Source: Linanthus parryae (lineage: Eukaryota; Streptophyta; Magnoliopsida; Ericales; Polemoniaceae). Taken from it: a DNA stretch of 64,000 nucleotides. Position 1 is the first letter of the stretch, and the number at the start of each line of letters is the position of its first letter. The stretch spans positions 62,395,718 to 62,459,717 of the forward strand of contig JALGPY010000004.1 in assembly GCA_023055425.1 (NCBI GenBank), given 5' to 3'. The notes beneath the pieces are model-generated. The model ran no database searches. It saw only the letters and a list, made by a program, of their open reading frames with translations, and was not told where the DNA came from. The position numbers were made by a program, and so were the translations under genes. Below are positions 1 to 11,911 of the stretch, piece by piece.

Positions 1-529
1 ACTATTAGAAAGGCCAATGGATATTTGCATAGAGAAAATAACCTGAAATCGATAATAGCACGGGGAGCTGGGATAGCGCCGTATCCTCCGGCTATTGCTG
101 CTCCAGAATCAAACAATGCAGACGAAGAAACCCCCCTTTGCATCTCATCTTTCTCCACTGCAAGACCCTGTTGACACATTAGACTACTAAATTTTTATAT
201 TACCATAAAGGAAATGACAAATTGAAGTAAGAAAAGGGTCCAAACCTTGGCAACCAGTTCAAGAAGCTTGTTTGGAGGAGCTTCAACATTCAATGGTGTC
301 ATGGTAGCTGAAGCAACTGCACTTGCAGCCTATAAAGTATAGTATCATGAACTCACACAACTTCAACCATCAAAATCGCTGACTTTCTGAAAAAATGTAA
401 CAAAATTTTGGTTGTGGGTTTTACCTGATTAAGATTGTTGTCGCGTAGGTGGGCGACGATTAGGGCATTGACCTCGCGATACAGCTTCCCTTCCTGCAGA
501 ACTGGCTCCAAGCCATTGCTCGTCTCCAT
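1..529 (-). CDS. CSTF50: Cleavage stimulation factor 50 kDa subunit, N-terminal exons (partial, runs off left edge)
   Basis: Three minus-strand coding exons can be read: 425-529 (35 codons), 246-329 (28 codons) and 43-167 (41 codons plus 2 nt). All have GT donors and AG acceptors, and the first two junctions are in phase 0. The start ATG is at 529-527. A start at 574 is open in frame, but the shorter form fits the family length. Key stretches are NALIVAHLRDNNLNQ, ASAVASATMTPLNVEAPPNK and LLELVAKGLA. These match the N-terminal dimerisation domain of plant CstF-50, the WD40-repeat subunit of the nuclear complex that binds the GU-rich element downstream of poly(A) sites and activates pre-mRNA cleavage. 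The WD40 repeats would lie left of position 1. No stop or frameshift is seen, so this looks like the only live host gene here. Recognition is from remembered family sequence; exon limits are from splice signals. Confidence 0.87.
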
Positions 530-930
530 CCCTACAAACCTAGAACCGCTCAAAAATAACCAAATCTTTATCAACTTGGAATGGGTTCGAATACTGGGTT
601 TCTTAGAGAAAAAGGTGAAGAGGAGTCTTTGCTACGAGGCGAAAGCCGTAGTCGCCATTTCTTCGAGCTCTGTGACTCTGAGTGAAGTTTGGGAATCAGT
701 GGGAAATTGCAATAGAAACTAAACACAGGGGAGTTATAAGGAAAAGAATCAATATTTTTAATTACATTCAGAGTTTCAGACCCCTGAAGTAAAGTCCTTA
801 CTCTCTCGTGTGTCTCGTCCATAGTTAGTAAAATACGGGACGGAAATAAAATGTGGTACGGTACGTACGTATATTATACGATTTTATTTTAAAATTACGT
901 TAGTAAAAGTTCGGCTTCAAAATACGGAAT
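530..930 (-). promoter_or_regulatory. 5' UTR and presumed promoter of the CstF-50 gene
   Basis: This is the only space between the CstF-50 start codon and the start of LINE-1 on the other strand, so the 5' UTR and core promoter should lie here. The part near 700-770 is purine/A-rich, and 855-890 is an alternating GTAC/TATA-like AT stretch. I cannot fix a TATA box or transcription start. Confidence 0.35.
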
Positions 931-1135
931 TTGATCTCTGTGAGGGGATTTCTTTTGATGTGAGTTTTTTTGGGGTTTTATCCCTTTTTGTAGCTAGTGC
1001 TGCTTAGCTAATCGGAGCCTCTCTCCCCTGTTTCTGTTCTATTATGTCGATCTTTTTTCTCTCAACAATCATCCATTTTCTTGATCTTGTTTTTAAAGTT
1101 CTTTCACCTATCGTTTATCCTTTGGGTCTGCTTCG

Positions 1136-2937
1136 ATGGCGAACATGGAGTCTACCCGTCCAGATCTATCGCCAGTTTTGGAGCTAGAAGAAGATGAAGA
1201 AGCGGCGGTGGCGTCGTCTTCTCAGGTTTTGGTGGGTAAGTTGCTCTCGCAGAAAAAGCTCTCCGCGGCGATTGTCAAAAAGAATGTACAGGGCTTGTAG
1301 AAATTGAAAGAAGATATTTGGATTGAAATGTGGGAGAAGAACTGTTATATTTTTCGATTTCAAAGCAAATCTGATTGTGAAAGAGTTATGGCTGGTCTCC
1401 CTTGGAACATCACTAATGCTTTAATGATCTTGAAGAAATGGCCACCTAGAACTTCTCTAAAAGAAATAGACTTTTCTACGAGCCCGTTCTGGGTTCAGAT
1501 TTCAGGGCTGCCTCCAGCTTTCAAAACGAAGAAGAACGTCAGAAAAATTGGGGAGGTGGCTGGTGATCTGATTGATATTAATGAAGAGACAATTGGAAAA
1601 AATTCGAGCTCGCCTTATGTCCGGTTTCAAGTGCTGATCAAGGTGGAAAATCCTCTCCCTCAAGCTTTCTATTACAACAATAATGGTCGAAGACTCCGGC
1701 AAGGGTTCCATTACGAACACATAGGAGATTATTGTTATGATTGCGGCCGTTTGGGTCATATCGATAAGGACTGCTCCTTCTTACCGGAACATAGAAGAGG
1801 CTGCCAGGACTATGGGATGTTTCTTAGATGCACCCCTAAGAAGTATCGAAGCCTTAAACCGGCATGGTTGACACCTGAAGCGGAAAAGTTCCTCCGTATT
1901 TGGGGATCGTCAGTGCCGGAGTTTGATGAGGAAAGATTAGATGTTGATAATACACAGCCGAGTAAGCGCGTGGCGGATGGATCGAGGATGCTGAGATGTT
2001 CAAGTGGTGGTGGTACAGAGCCAAATGTTGATTCGCAGGGGATTTTGGATAACGGTAATCAGCGTCCCAGATTTGTACGAGCTCTATCATTCTCTGACAC
2101 GCAAGTGCTAAGCGATAAGGATGAAGCTCAAATGACTCAGGCGCTGCCAGGTGTGCAAACGGACGAGGAGGAATCTGTTCCAGAAACGCAACAGCTGGGA
2201 AGGGAGCTGGTTGTTGTTTCGGCAAAGGGTAAGGATAACACTAATCAAAATTTGAATAGTCCCGAGCCTATCAAAATTTGAATGGGCCTCATACCGAGAT
2301 AGATGATGACCCAACTCCTCAAGTTGTGATGAATGTTGGCCCAATCTCGAGTATAAGCCCGGTTGCTCCTACTTACCAGGCCCGTAAGTTTCGTAGGTTT
2401 AAAAAAAGGGAAATTTTGGAAACTAACTCGATAAGGGAGGGACAAGATCGTCAATCTGAATCACTTGACGATGCAAATAGATTGGGAAACCCCTTTACTG
2501 ATATTGGACTGGCTAGGGTTTTTCCCGGGTTGGATGTAATCAAGAGGAAGAGAGATTCATCGATGGAAAGTTTTACAAGCTCGAAGAAAAGGTACGATGA
2601 AGCTGCGTCAAGTTTACAGGGTAGTAAGGGAAAGGGGCTGCTCCAACTTAATTCAGAAGAAGAGTCTTATGCGAGGTTGGTCAGTCAAACTCAATCTCAA
2701 ACGGAACAAGGGGTCAGCGTTCGTGTTGAAAGGACGGTGGTGGATAAGGTTAGTTTCTCTCAATTCACTAATGATGATGATAGTGTATATGCTCATTATA
2801 TGGATGAGTTTGAGCAATTGATGGGCTTGAGTCATAATTCTTGGGTTATTAGTTCTTCTTCATACAAGACGGTGGTGGCTGACCTTCAACAGCCACACGA
2901 GCGATGTTCAGCATCTGCTGGAACTGCTAGGGGCTAG
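1136..2937 (+). pseudogene. LINE-1 ORF1 (RNA-binding protein), broken
   Basis: The frame opens with ATG at 1136 and stays open except for a TAG at 1298-1300, where relatives usually have Trp. It then reads to a TGA at 2279-2281. The coding sense continues in another frame (about 2281-2937), so a small indel lies near 2270-2281. The N-terminal half resembles DUF4283 (for example LPWNITNALMILKKWPP). A CCHC zinc knuckle, CYDCGRLGHIDKDC, lies near 1736-1777. The C-terminal part is low-complexity and acidic, as in other plant LINE ORF1s. The product would bind element RNA. Confidence 0.75.
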
Positions 2938-4745
2938 GGCGTCCCCTGACAGTCCAAAGAATCCGAGGGCTCGTTAGAGACCATCGTCCTAGTTTGTTTT
3001 TCATTTCAGAAACAAAAAATAAAACTGCAAAAATAGAGAGAATAAGGAGAAGTATTGGCTTTTCCAATGCGAACTATGTGGCTCCTCAAGGTATCGCTGG
3101 TGGGCTTGCACTGTGGTGGAATAATGATGTGGAGGTGAATGTGATGTGGAAATCTGAGTATCTTTACCAAATCCGAGTTATTCACCCTAACCTTTCTGAA
3201 GAGATTTGGGTGGTGATCCATGCCCCAACTATTGCTGCTCAAAGAAGGAAATTTTGGAGGGATTTGCTTCAAGTTTCTACCTCCTTTGACAAACCTTGGA
3301 TCTTGTTGGGGGGATTGCAACGATATCACTGATGCAGCTGACAAGCAAGGTGGTAATACAACTCAACATTAGAGGATCAATCAGTTCAGAAGCCTTATTT
3401 CTAAATGTGGCTTAGTGGAGCTACATTCGCAGGGGCTCAGTAATAGTTGGACTAACAAGAGATTAAATGGCAATGTCAGAGAATTGTTGGATAGAGTCTT
3501 TATATCTCCTAATTGGGGGATTAAGAACCCTAAATCCAAGGTTATCAGAGTATGCTTCTGGGGATCTGATCATGCTCCTATTATTCTTCATTCTGCTTGG
3601 TCAAAGCTCAGAGACAAGCCTTATTTTCAATTTAGCAGTATGTGGCTGGATTATGAAGGATGTCAACCCACTATTGAGAAAGCTTGGAGTAGTATTAATG
3701 CCTCAATTCCTATTTCTATGCTAACTCAAAGGCTTGGAAACTGTAGACGAAGCTTGTCTAATTGGAGCAAAGAGAATGTTAAAAACAACATTATTGAGAT
3801 CAGAAAATTGGAACATCAGTTATTGGCTATTCAACAACTCCCTTGGAGTGTGGAAAATGAAGAGGCTCAAGCTGATATTAGGAGAAATTTGGAGGTGTAT
3901 TGGAAAAGGGAAGAGACTTTTTGGAAGAAAAAATCTAGGGTCAATTACCTAAAAGGGAGTGATAGAAACTCTAGGTTTTTCTTCTTATCCACTACCCAAA
4001 TCTAATGCTATCAACAAACTCTTGGATTCAAATGAAAGGTGGGTGGAAAACCCTGATGATTTGGCTGAGTTAGCAAAGCAGCATTTTACTAATTTATTTT
4101 CTGGTAGGACTGGATAATGTGATGGCTCTGTCCTTCAAGGAATTCACTCTCAAATCACTGATCAAGATAATTTTCTGTTGGATGCTATCCCTACTGCTGC
4201 AGAAATAGAGTTGGTGGTTTTCTCCTTTGATCCTCACAAGGCGCCTGGCTTTGATGGCTTCTCTGGTGCATTTTATCAGAGTCAGTGGTCTACTATACAC
4301 AAGGACGTGGTAGATGCTATCCAACATGCTTTTGTCACTAAATCTTTCCCTCCAATTTCCCTCATAAAAAAAAATCTTTCCCTCCAAGCATCAATAGAAC
4401 TGTAATTGCTCTTATCCCAAAAATCAAACAGCCGGAGAAATTGAGTGACTTCAGACCCATAGCCCTCTGTACCTTTCTCTACAAGGTGATTGCGAAATTG
4501 ATAGCAAACAGGATCAAGATAGTTCTCCCTAAGCTGATTCTGAAGAACAATCATCGTTTGTACCAAATAGACTTATACAGGATAATATCATAGTTGCTCA
4601 AGAGTTCCTCCATCACATCAAAAACAAGAAGAGTGGCAGCAAGGGGGCTATAGCTATTAAGCTTGATCTTAAAAATGCATATGACAAGGTAGATTGGAAT
4701 TTCCTTTTCAAAGTGCTTCTTAAACTGGGCTTTTCGAACCTACCA
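2904..4745 (+). pseudogene. LINE-1 ORF2 (endonuclease and reverse transcriptase), broken and truncated
   Basis: The ATG at 2904 opens the conserved LINE ORF2 start (a WNC..GLG motif), with an in-frame TAG at 2928-2930. The endonuclease/exonuclease/phosphatase domain follows (ISETKNK, GGLALWWN, a disrupted LLGDFN-like site at 3305-3320, then SDHAPIIL near 3568). RT begins with the PHKAPGFDGF motif near 4234, then LIPKIKQPEKLSDFRPIAL and KLDLKNAYDKVDW. Lesions include a frameshift near 3315, a stop near 3370, a frameshift near 3995, a stop near 4117 and a roughly 30-bp local duplication near 4350-4385. The YADD box and everything after it are missing. Confidence 0.78.
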
Positions 4746-4795
4746 CTTTTTAAGTAATTGAAATTTCCTTTTCAAGGTAGATTGGAACCTAGTTT

Positions 4796-5319
4796 CACGC
4801 CCAGTGTCAACTAGGTCGTGCGACCTGTCTGGTAGGTCGTGCGGCCTACTTAAACCCGCTGCAATCCTCCATTAGTTCGTGCGACCTGTAAAGTAGGTCG
4901 TGCGACCTAATGCCTTAGCTAATTTTTCCAGCTTTTTCCAATGTTGCTCTTCATGCTTCCGAATCACCTCCCGAGCACCAATTCTTCGTTTAATCCTCCA
5001 TTTTGAGCTCTCTTCATGCCTCAGCACTCGCATCATCTTCTCACGAGCTTCTCTATCACTTGATCCATCATTCCTCGCTTTCCTCCTCAAATATCGAGCT
5101 CGCCTTAGCTTCCGAAGATCGTTTCCTCTATCCACTTGCTCCTCGCATGCTCCGGCCCTGAAAATCACAACACGAACACCCCGCGAAGATCAAATGTGAC
5201 AAAATAGGATAAGTAGCACGTAAAACGATGCAGACAACGCCCAGACTTCACATTCTAGCATAAGAACTCATTTTTACAAATAAACACATGATTTACTCAA
5301 AAAGACGCAACATTCTCCA
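4796..5319. other. Unassigned repeat-like segment between LINE-1 and LINE-2
   Basis: No gene is supported here. The left part has four short dyads (separate entry). The rest is C/T-rich on the plus strand and could be a remnant of an LTR or leader of another retroelement, but neither boundaries nor a partner copy are visible. Confidence 0.4.
4813..4909. repeat. Cluster of four AGGTCG-TG-CGACCT dyads
   Basis: Copies start at 4813, 4834, 4874 and 4895, each 14 nt: a 6-nt arm, a TG centre, and the inverted arm. Copies 1 and 4 have perfect arms (copy 4 extends by one pair). Copies 2 and 3 each have one arm substitution. They are arranged as two pairs about 21 nt apart. Function is unknown. Confidence 0.8.
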
Positions 5320-8003
5320 TTATGACCATACAAAATGTAGCAAAATAAGCAATAAAATAACTCCGAAAACGGAGTTATCAATCATCCTCCAACAGTTCTT
5401 TGCAATTAGAGCTTTATTAAAACAGGAAACAGTTTTAAAACCTAAGCCCCCTCTAATAGTCATGTTACATAAGAAGTTCCAGTTTAGCCAATGAATAACC
5501 TTATTACTAGTATTTCTAAACCAGAGAAATTTTGCTAGCATAGAAGTAATTAATTTACAAACTTTAGGGGGGAAGACACAAACAGACATAGGAATGACTA
5601 AAGAGCTATTAAGGACAGATTTAATAAGCACATTTCTACCTACAAAATTTAGGAGATGGCCACTCCATCCTGAGCATCTATCTAGAAATTTCTTTGTGAC
5701 ATCCTTAATTGTATTAACATTATTCCAATTAGCATTAAGAGTAATGCCTATATACTTGCCAATACTTGGTTTTTCAAAAATATTAAGAGAATGAGTGATG
5801 TGGTATTTATCTTCTTGAGAACAATTGGGACTGAAGACCACAGAGAGGACTTGTTAACATTAATATCTTGGCCAGATTGTCTACCGTAGTTGTAAAGAAT
5901 ACCATTAAGGGTAGAGCCAAGGTTGGGAGTAAGTTGAAAGAAAAGCAGAGTGTTAACTGCAAACTGCAGATGGGTAATAGCAGAGTCCCTAGAGTTTCCT
6001 CTTGGGCCTTATTCAGTGTGCTTGAGAAAAACTTCAGCACACAAAAATAAAGGGAGACAGAGGATCCCATGTCTAAGACCTCTATTAGGTTTAAATGCTT
6101 GGGAGGTTGAACCATTTACCAGCACTTGGTAGGAGACAGTGGATATACGTTGCATAATGAGGTGAACATTTGATGCAAAAAGTGTTCTATAAAATCCCAC
6201 CTAATTCTATCAAAAGCTTTTGAGATATCCAGCTCGAAAGCACCTAATTTTGGCTGGGAACTAGAATTAGCTTTGTGAATGGTATGAACAAGGTCTTTCC
6301 AATTAGAATATTATCTTGAATCAGTCTCTAGGGCACAAAACCATTTTGATTACGAGCTACAAGAGAAGGAAGCACCTGTTTAAGCCTTTCAGCTAATACT
6401 TTGGCTATAATCCTATAGATCACATTACATAAACTAGTGGGTCTGTAATCATGGACAGTGATCGGGTTTTGAGACTTTGGAATTAGAATAATGAAAGTCT
6501 TGTTTAATTCTTTCATCATGTGACCTGAATTTAGGAAAGAGAGTATGACTGAAGTAACAGTGGTGGCAATAATAGGCCAAGCCTATTGAAAAAAGATAGC
6601 TTGGATTCCACCAGGCCCCGGTGCTTTAAGGGGAGATAGAGAAAACACAGCTTTCTTAATTCCAGTAGTTGTTAATGGCTCATTCAAAAGATTTTATAGC
6701 TCAACACTAAGCATTTTAATGACATTAAACAATTGATTAAAGGCAAACATGTTATCATTCTCAGAGTGAAGATCAGTTAGAGAGGGAACCTGGGGGCGTG
6801 GAAATAAATTCCTTGAAAATGAGTTACAAAGGCATTAATAATGAGATAAGGATCAGTTAAGGTGCGTCCATGTTTGTCTAAAATAGTCCAAATAGAATTA
6901 GCTTGCTTACTGATTTTAGTATATGCATGAAAAAACTTTGTATTTTTATTTCCTTCTTTAAGCCCAGAGCATCTAGCTCTCTGTTCCCAGTAGGTTTCCT
7001 CACATTGCAAGAGCTTATGTAGCTCACCTTTTCTACGGAGGAAGTTTTGGTTAGCAATGGGATGGGGAAGAAGAGATTGCAGAGAAAGAAGCTCTTGTTT
7101 GAGGTGCTTAATCTGCTTACATAAAGTAGGCCTATTATTTGACCATGTTTTGAGAGTTTTAAGAGTGATAAAGTGAAGTTTTTCTACTCTAAAACAAGGA
7201 GAACATGTGATTGGAAGAAACCAGACAAAATCAATAAGATTATAAACTTCTGGAAATCTAAGCCACCAAGCTTCAAAACGACTGACTCTTCTTCCTAGTT
7301 TAGTATTAGCAGGAAGTAAATGCAGCAGCATTGGGGAGTGATCAGAGGCTGAAATGCCAAGATTAGAAATAAAAACCTCTGGGAAAAGTAGAAAGAAATT
7401 GAGATTAACCCAGGCCCTATCTAATCTCTCAAAGTCTGTTGGGAGTGACATATTGTTGTTCCAAGTAAGCCATGGTCCAACATTTTTCATTTCAATCATT
7501 TCCCACTTATTAAGATGATTAAGAAGGGCATCAGCTCCTCTGAAAGAAGAAGAACCAGGACCCGATTTATCAGGAGGAAATAAACTCGATTAAAGTCTCC
7601 TAGAAGAACAATTGGATCATTCTTAGGAATCACAATATAAAATAGATTCCAAACATCTTCCCCAAATTCTAAGTATTGAGAGCCATACACTAAAACCTAG
7701 AACTCAAGAAATACTCCTGGCATCAATCACCCTTAAAAGAATAAGATTTTCAGAGGAGAAGAAAGTTGAACAATAAAAATCTGAGTGGTTCCATGCACAC
7801 CAAATTCCACCCTTTGATCCAACCGGGTTGACTCCTAAAGAATTTGAGAAACCAAGTTTTTTAACCTTTAAATTTAAAGAAGTATCTTTTTTTGTTTGTG
7901 ATAAGAAAATTAGAGAGGGCTTATGTTTCTTGACCAAGATGAAAACTTCATAGATTGCAGATTCTTGGCCTAACCCTCTGCAGTTCCATCCCAAAATTTC
8001 ATG
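5320..8003 (-). pseudogene. LINE-2 ORF2 (endonuclease and reverse transcriptase), broken
   Basis: Minus-strand fragments follow the ORF2 order. First comes a GWNCRGLG start near 7994 (a 1-nt deletion appears to separate it from the ATG). Then FLSQTKKD, LLGDFN near 7600 and SDHSPMLLHL near 7330 belong to the endonuclease. ILIPKSQNP, DYRPTSLCNVIYRIIAK and RLKQVLPSLV (6519-6328), ELDISKAFDR near 6215 and SIGKYIGITLN (about 5760) belong to RT and its C-terminal region. Frames change many times and there are several stops, so no product is possible. The endonuclease would nick target DNA and RT would prime from that nick. Confidence 0.75.
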
Positions 8004-8865
8004 ACTCCTGTAATGGTTGTTTTAGGACAGCCATCTGGAACCCAATTTATGTATGAAAAAGCAAAGAGGAGATCATTTTAGGTGTTTTTTATTGTGAAAA
8101 CTGAGGCTCCTGATCAGAGGTATCCAATCTTAACCGTTTCTAAACTTGAAGTTAAGAAACAGAGATGAAAAAGGATTAAAAGCAAACACATAATGGATAC
8201 CTTTCTGCATGGCTTTGTTGATCTTTGTTCTCTATTTCTTACCCTGATACTTGTGATATGAAATCACCATCTGAGAGGATCCATCAACTCTCTTCTTAAG
8301 GGGGTTTTTTAATCCATTAGAACCTTCATCTTTGGATGGCACCTTCTTCCTCCTTTTCAGAACCACATCCTTCTTAACCTTAACCCCAACCTTGTCTTTG
8401 CTTCTTTTTGCTCTTGGATTTTTTAGAACCATCACTTTTGAGTATGATAGAATCTTATCAAGATCTTTAAGATCTTGTTCTCTTTGAGAACGATCAAACT
8501 TCTGCCACTGTGGTAACAGATGGAGTGAATTCTAGTTCCTTCTTAACAAAGCCAGAGTTGTGAAGAATTATATAGGCACCAGGTAGGGTTCTCATGGTAG
8601 AAGTGGTGGATACATTTTAATGATGAGAAGGCTGCAAAGATGATACGTGGAGGGAAGGCGGCAAAACTCTATCAGAAACAATTTATTTGCCTTTTGTAGT
8701 GGTAATTTTGGGTAATCGAAGCAAATCTTGGTGAAGTGTGTCATTGAATGCCAAAGTGGTAGTGCCCATAGACACTGAATTTGGGTTAAAACACAGATGA
8801 ATTTGAGCCGAAAGTGGAACGGTAGGAAGTGGAACCGTTTCTTGAGAAAAGCAAGGGTGCATTTG

Positions 8866-10303
8866 TGTTGGAATAGATGCCCTAGAGGCAATCGTAGATT
8901 TAGTATGAACAATGTTTTGGCTAGAATATTCATTTATTATTTATGGCGATATTTAATATAATGAAGTCCTTAGATAAATTGTGTTATTTATCTTAAATAT
9001 CCCTAGTCAATTATATTGATTAACAGGACAATCAAATATAGACTAGTATGTGGGTAGATTGATATGGAGATATCAAGTCTAACACATGGGTATGCATTAG
9101 GAGTAATGGCATACTGGATTGACCCACAACGAAAAGGATACATTAGATTATGTGAAGTCACAATCGCTTTTCGTAGTGCTAATATTATTGCAATCCTTAG
9201 ACTTGAAGTCACTAGATACTCTAGTTGTGAAATATTGCGCTTTGATGTTATCAAACGTTACACCGTAACTGGGTAATCATAAAGGTGGCTATCGGGCGTG
9301 ATAGGAAGCAAGCTTAGAGATCGTAGTGATGTAGATAGGATTTGTCCCTCCCACATAATGGGAGTAAATATCCACGGCCACTCGAGGGATGAGGCTTATT
9401 GAATGTCTGGCCAGACTCAGATAAATTAATATGGAGATATTAATGTTATCTGCAAGCATAAGCGTATTCCCAGGATCGAGGAACTATGGATTGGATATAC
9501 GAGTGTGACTATTTATGTCTCGTGTCCAATCCGGATATGGAGACAAAGGGATAATGCAATATGACATATTGGGCACAAAGGTTTGTCGGGATCACTGACT
9601 ATTTCTATTGGTTGGGTTGCATGGATGTGTTGCTAGACACCGCTCCATGTTAGTAATAGTTACTACCAACTATATAGAAACCTATGGGGTCACACGTCAA
9701 ATAGAGTAGAGCTAGATTTGGGATTAATTAATGTGGATTAATTAATAGAAGGATCATTGTGCAACACCTTGCAAACTTAGTAGGATTAATTTGCAAGGAA
9801 GGGAATAGTTCTAGTCCTACTAGAACAAGAAAACTCTTTTATGGAAACAACAAGGAGTTGTTGGAGTATATAAAGGAGGCTCTAGCTTCCTTCCCACTAC
9901 ATGAGTTATTAGTCATAACACACAAAGAGTGGGAGAGAGCAAAAGAGAGAGCAAGACAAGAGCTAGGGCCGAAACCCTAGCCCCCGTCCGCCCCCTTACC
10001 CGACGGCAAGAAGGGAGGCCGCCCCTCCTTCGTTGCCTTGTTGCTTGGTTGCTTTGATCTTCATCCCTCTTCCTCCAAGGTTCAAGCTAGCACTTGATTG
10101 AAGGAAGAATCTAGATCTCACCTCTAGACGTGGATCAACCGTAGAGACGAGGACATCATTCTTCGTGTGATCTCACAAATCGAAAAGGTACACATCTTCT
10201 ATGTCCTTAATCATGTTATGATGTCTCTTCCTGTGATCCTTGGTGGGCTTTGAGTAGGATTAATTTTATTATTCCGCTGCGTTACCTACATCAAAACCCA
10301 ACA
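8866..10303 (+). repeat. Copia-A 5' LTR (1438 bp)
   Basis: It begins TGTTGGAATAG and ends ACCCAACA, giving the short terminal inverted repeat TGTTGG/CCAACA. A candidate TATA box (TATATAAAGGAGG, near 9869) lies upstream of the CT-rich 3' part. Copies of this LTR occur at 15857, 32153, 46598 and, inverted, at 62385. Confidence 0.97.
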
Positions 10304-10304
10304 G

Positions 10305-10316
10305 TGGTATCAGAGC
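10305..10316 (+). other. Copia-A primer binding site (initiator-Met tRNA)
   Basis: TGGTATCAGAGC starts one base after the LTR end and complements the 3' end of plant initiator-Met tRNA, the usual primer for minus-strand DNA synthesis. Confidence 0.95.
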
Positions 10317-11911
10317 CACAGGTCGTAGAGCATAACATGATATTATGTGTTTACGATTTCAGTTCATACACCGTATTATTGTTTATTACGCGAAAACTGA
10401 AAAATTGGCATAGTAGATGCAATATTGAATTTGATTCAATCAAACAAGACCCAATTTAACATTGGATGTTAGAATTGGTGAGTTTAATCACATAGGATGT
10501 GAATAATTGGGTTCTTGAAAAATTAGGGTTCATGGGCACATGATTGAAAAGGGGTTTTCAATTATGGAAACAAAATTATGGAATTAAATCCATAAGGAAA
10601 CAACCTTGCTTGGGCAACAAGGAAGGAGGAAGGGGACTAGGGCCGAAACCCTAGCCGCCCGCCCCTCCCTTGGGCGCCAAGCAAGGCCGCGGCCCCCTTA
10701 GGCGTGCGGCGGTCCTAGGGTTCGGGCCACTTGCTGGCTTGGACCCTTTGGACCGTTGTGAAACCCTAGTTACCCAATTTTATTAAAATTAAACAAGCGC
10801 GTTAAAATTGGTTTTAACTGTATTATGTGCTTTATTGCATGGTGGATGGATATGGCCTAGGATTGTGGATGTTTATTGTTTTGTGGTTTGGTTTACGGCC
10901 TGCGAGCTGATCAAATTAATGTAATAATTAATTAAGTTTTACGGCCTGCGAGTCGTTCTTTTTCTCCTCGACATGTGAGGCTTTTATTATTTATTTATTC
11001 TAGATGTTAGGCTAGAATTAGAAATATTTAGATGATAGCCAAGAGCATGGAGAAGAAGACCGGAGAACCAAAGGAGCCAAAAGACATCCCTAGGCGCGCA
11101 GCTATGGTGGAGCACATGGAGATGAGCTCGGCACTTTAGGGCAATTAGATATTATCATTGGCTTGATAATATCATTAGTCTAGAGGCCATATCCATGCCA
11201 CGTTTTTTTATTTTGTGGATGTTTATTATTCATGCCTTGTTATTTATTTTGTGTGTATGGCGCTACAAGCAAAACGATAACAAGATAATAATAAACAAGG
11301 TTGGTCTTTTATTGTGGATAGCCCAATCCAAATAAGTAGACCATGTTGATAAAGATCAACCAAACGAATTAAAGGAAATCCCTCAATTAAATATTGCGTT
11401 TTGCCTTCTCTTGCCAAAACACCCTTCATAATCATGGACTATTAAAATTCGGGCTTGCCAAAGCAAGGCGATTTCAATTTTTCATGATGTGTTGCGGACG
11501 ACGCAAGCTAGTAATGCGTGTATGTTGAAAGCAAGAGGTTGGACGCAACTAGGCAAGAATCAATTGGATTGATGAGCTTAGAGGCATGACAATTAGGAGT
11601 TATCCAATTGGATAAAGAATAAAAGGAATTTATTCACCTAATTGGACCAAGAGTTGCATGGGATGCAATTGGAATGGTTCCTACCTAAATAACCAATTCT
11701 TGGGTGACTTGCCAAAGCAAGCTCAAGGAGAAGTGAAATAAGGATCTTGGACCCACTAGAAAATATAAAGATATTTTCCGCTTTAATAGTGAGGGCTATT
11801 AAACCGAGAAAAAATAGTGGGAGCTATATTTGATGATCTAGCCATTGTTAAATATAGTCAAATTGTTCAAAATACTAAAATTGCATATTTCTCGTTTTTG
11901 TAGAATTCCAA
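10317..11911 (+). other. Copia-A long untranslated leader
   Basis: About 1.6 kb with no supported ORF lies between the PBS and the gag ATG. It holds a GC-rich patch (10620-10740). It ends in a pyrimidine run followed by TAG (11901-11903) just before the ATG, which looks like a 3' splice site. A donor-like AAG|GTACAC lies at 10185-10193 in the LTR. The same leader recurs in copia-F and, in part, in copia-D. Confidence 0.7.

Larger units (their letters stand above)
930..4795 (+). mobile_element. LINE-1: decayed plant L1-type non-LTR retrotransposon, 3' truncated
   Basis: A pyrimidine-rich leader (about 930-1135) is followed by an ORF1 with a DUF4283-like region and a CCHC zinc knuckle, then an ORF2 with endonuclease and reverse transcriptase. 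This is the standard order of plant L1-clade LINEs. The element stops inside RT at about 4745, followed by a short duplicated piece of the same RT region (about 4760-4790, repeating the segment near 4690-4715). The RT C-terminus and poly(A) tail are absent. Both ORFs have stops and shifts. The 5' limit is approximate and no target duplication was found. Confidence 0.8.

Noticed and set aside
4872..5199. 98- and 99-codon overlapping ORFs on opposite strands
   Set aside because: Arg/Ser-rich, no recognisable family, within an unassigned repeat fragment; not supported as genes.
9003..9980. Short ORFs (83, 70 and 73 codons) found again in each copy of the copia LTR, including 15994-16971, 32290-33267, 46735-47712 and 62708-63685
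   Set aside because: They recur only because the LTRs are near-identical recent copies. The frames overlap on both strands, have no recognisable protein character, and are broken in the older C and E LTRs.
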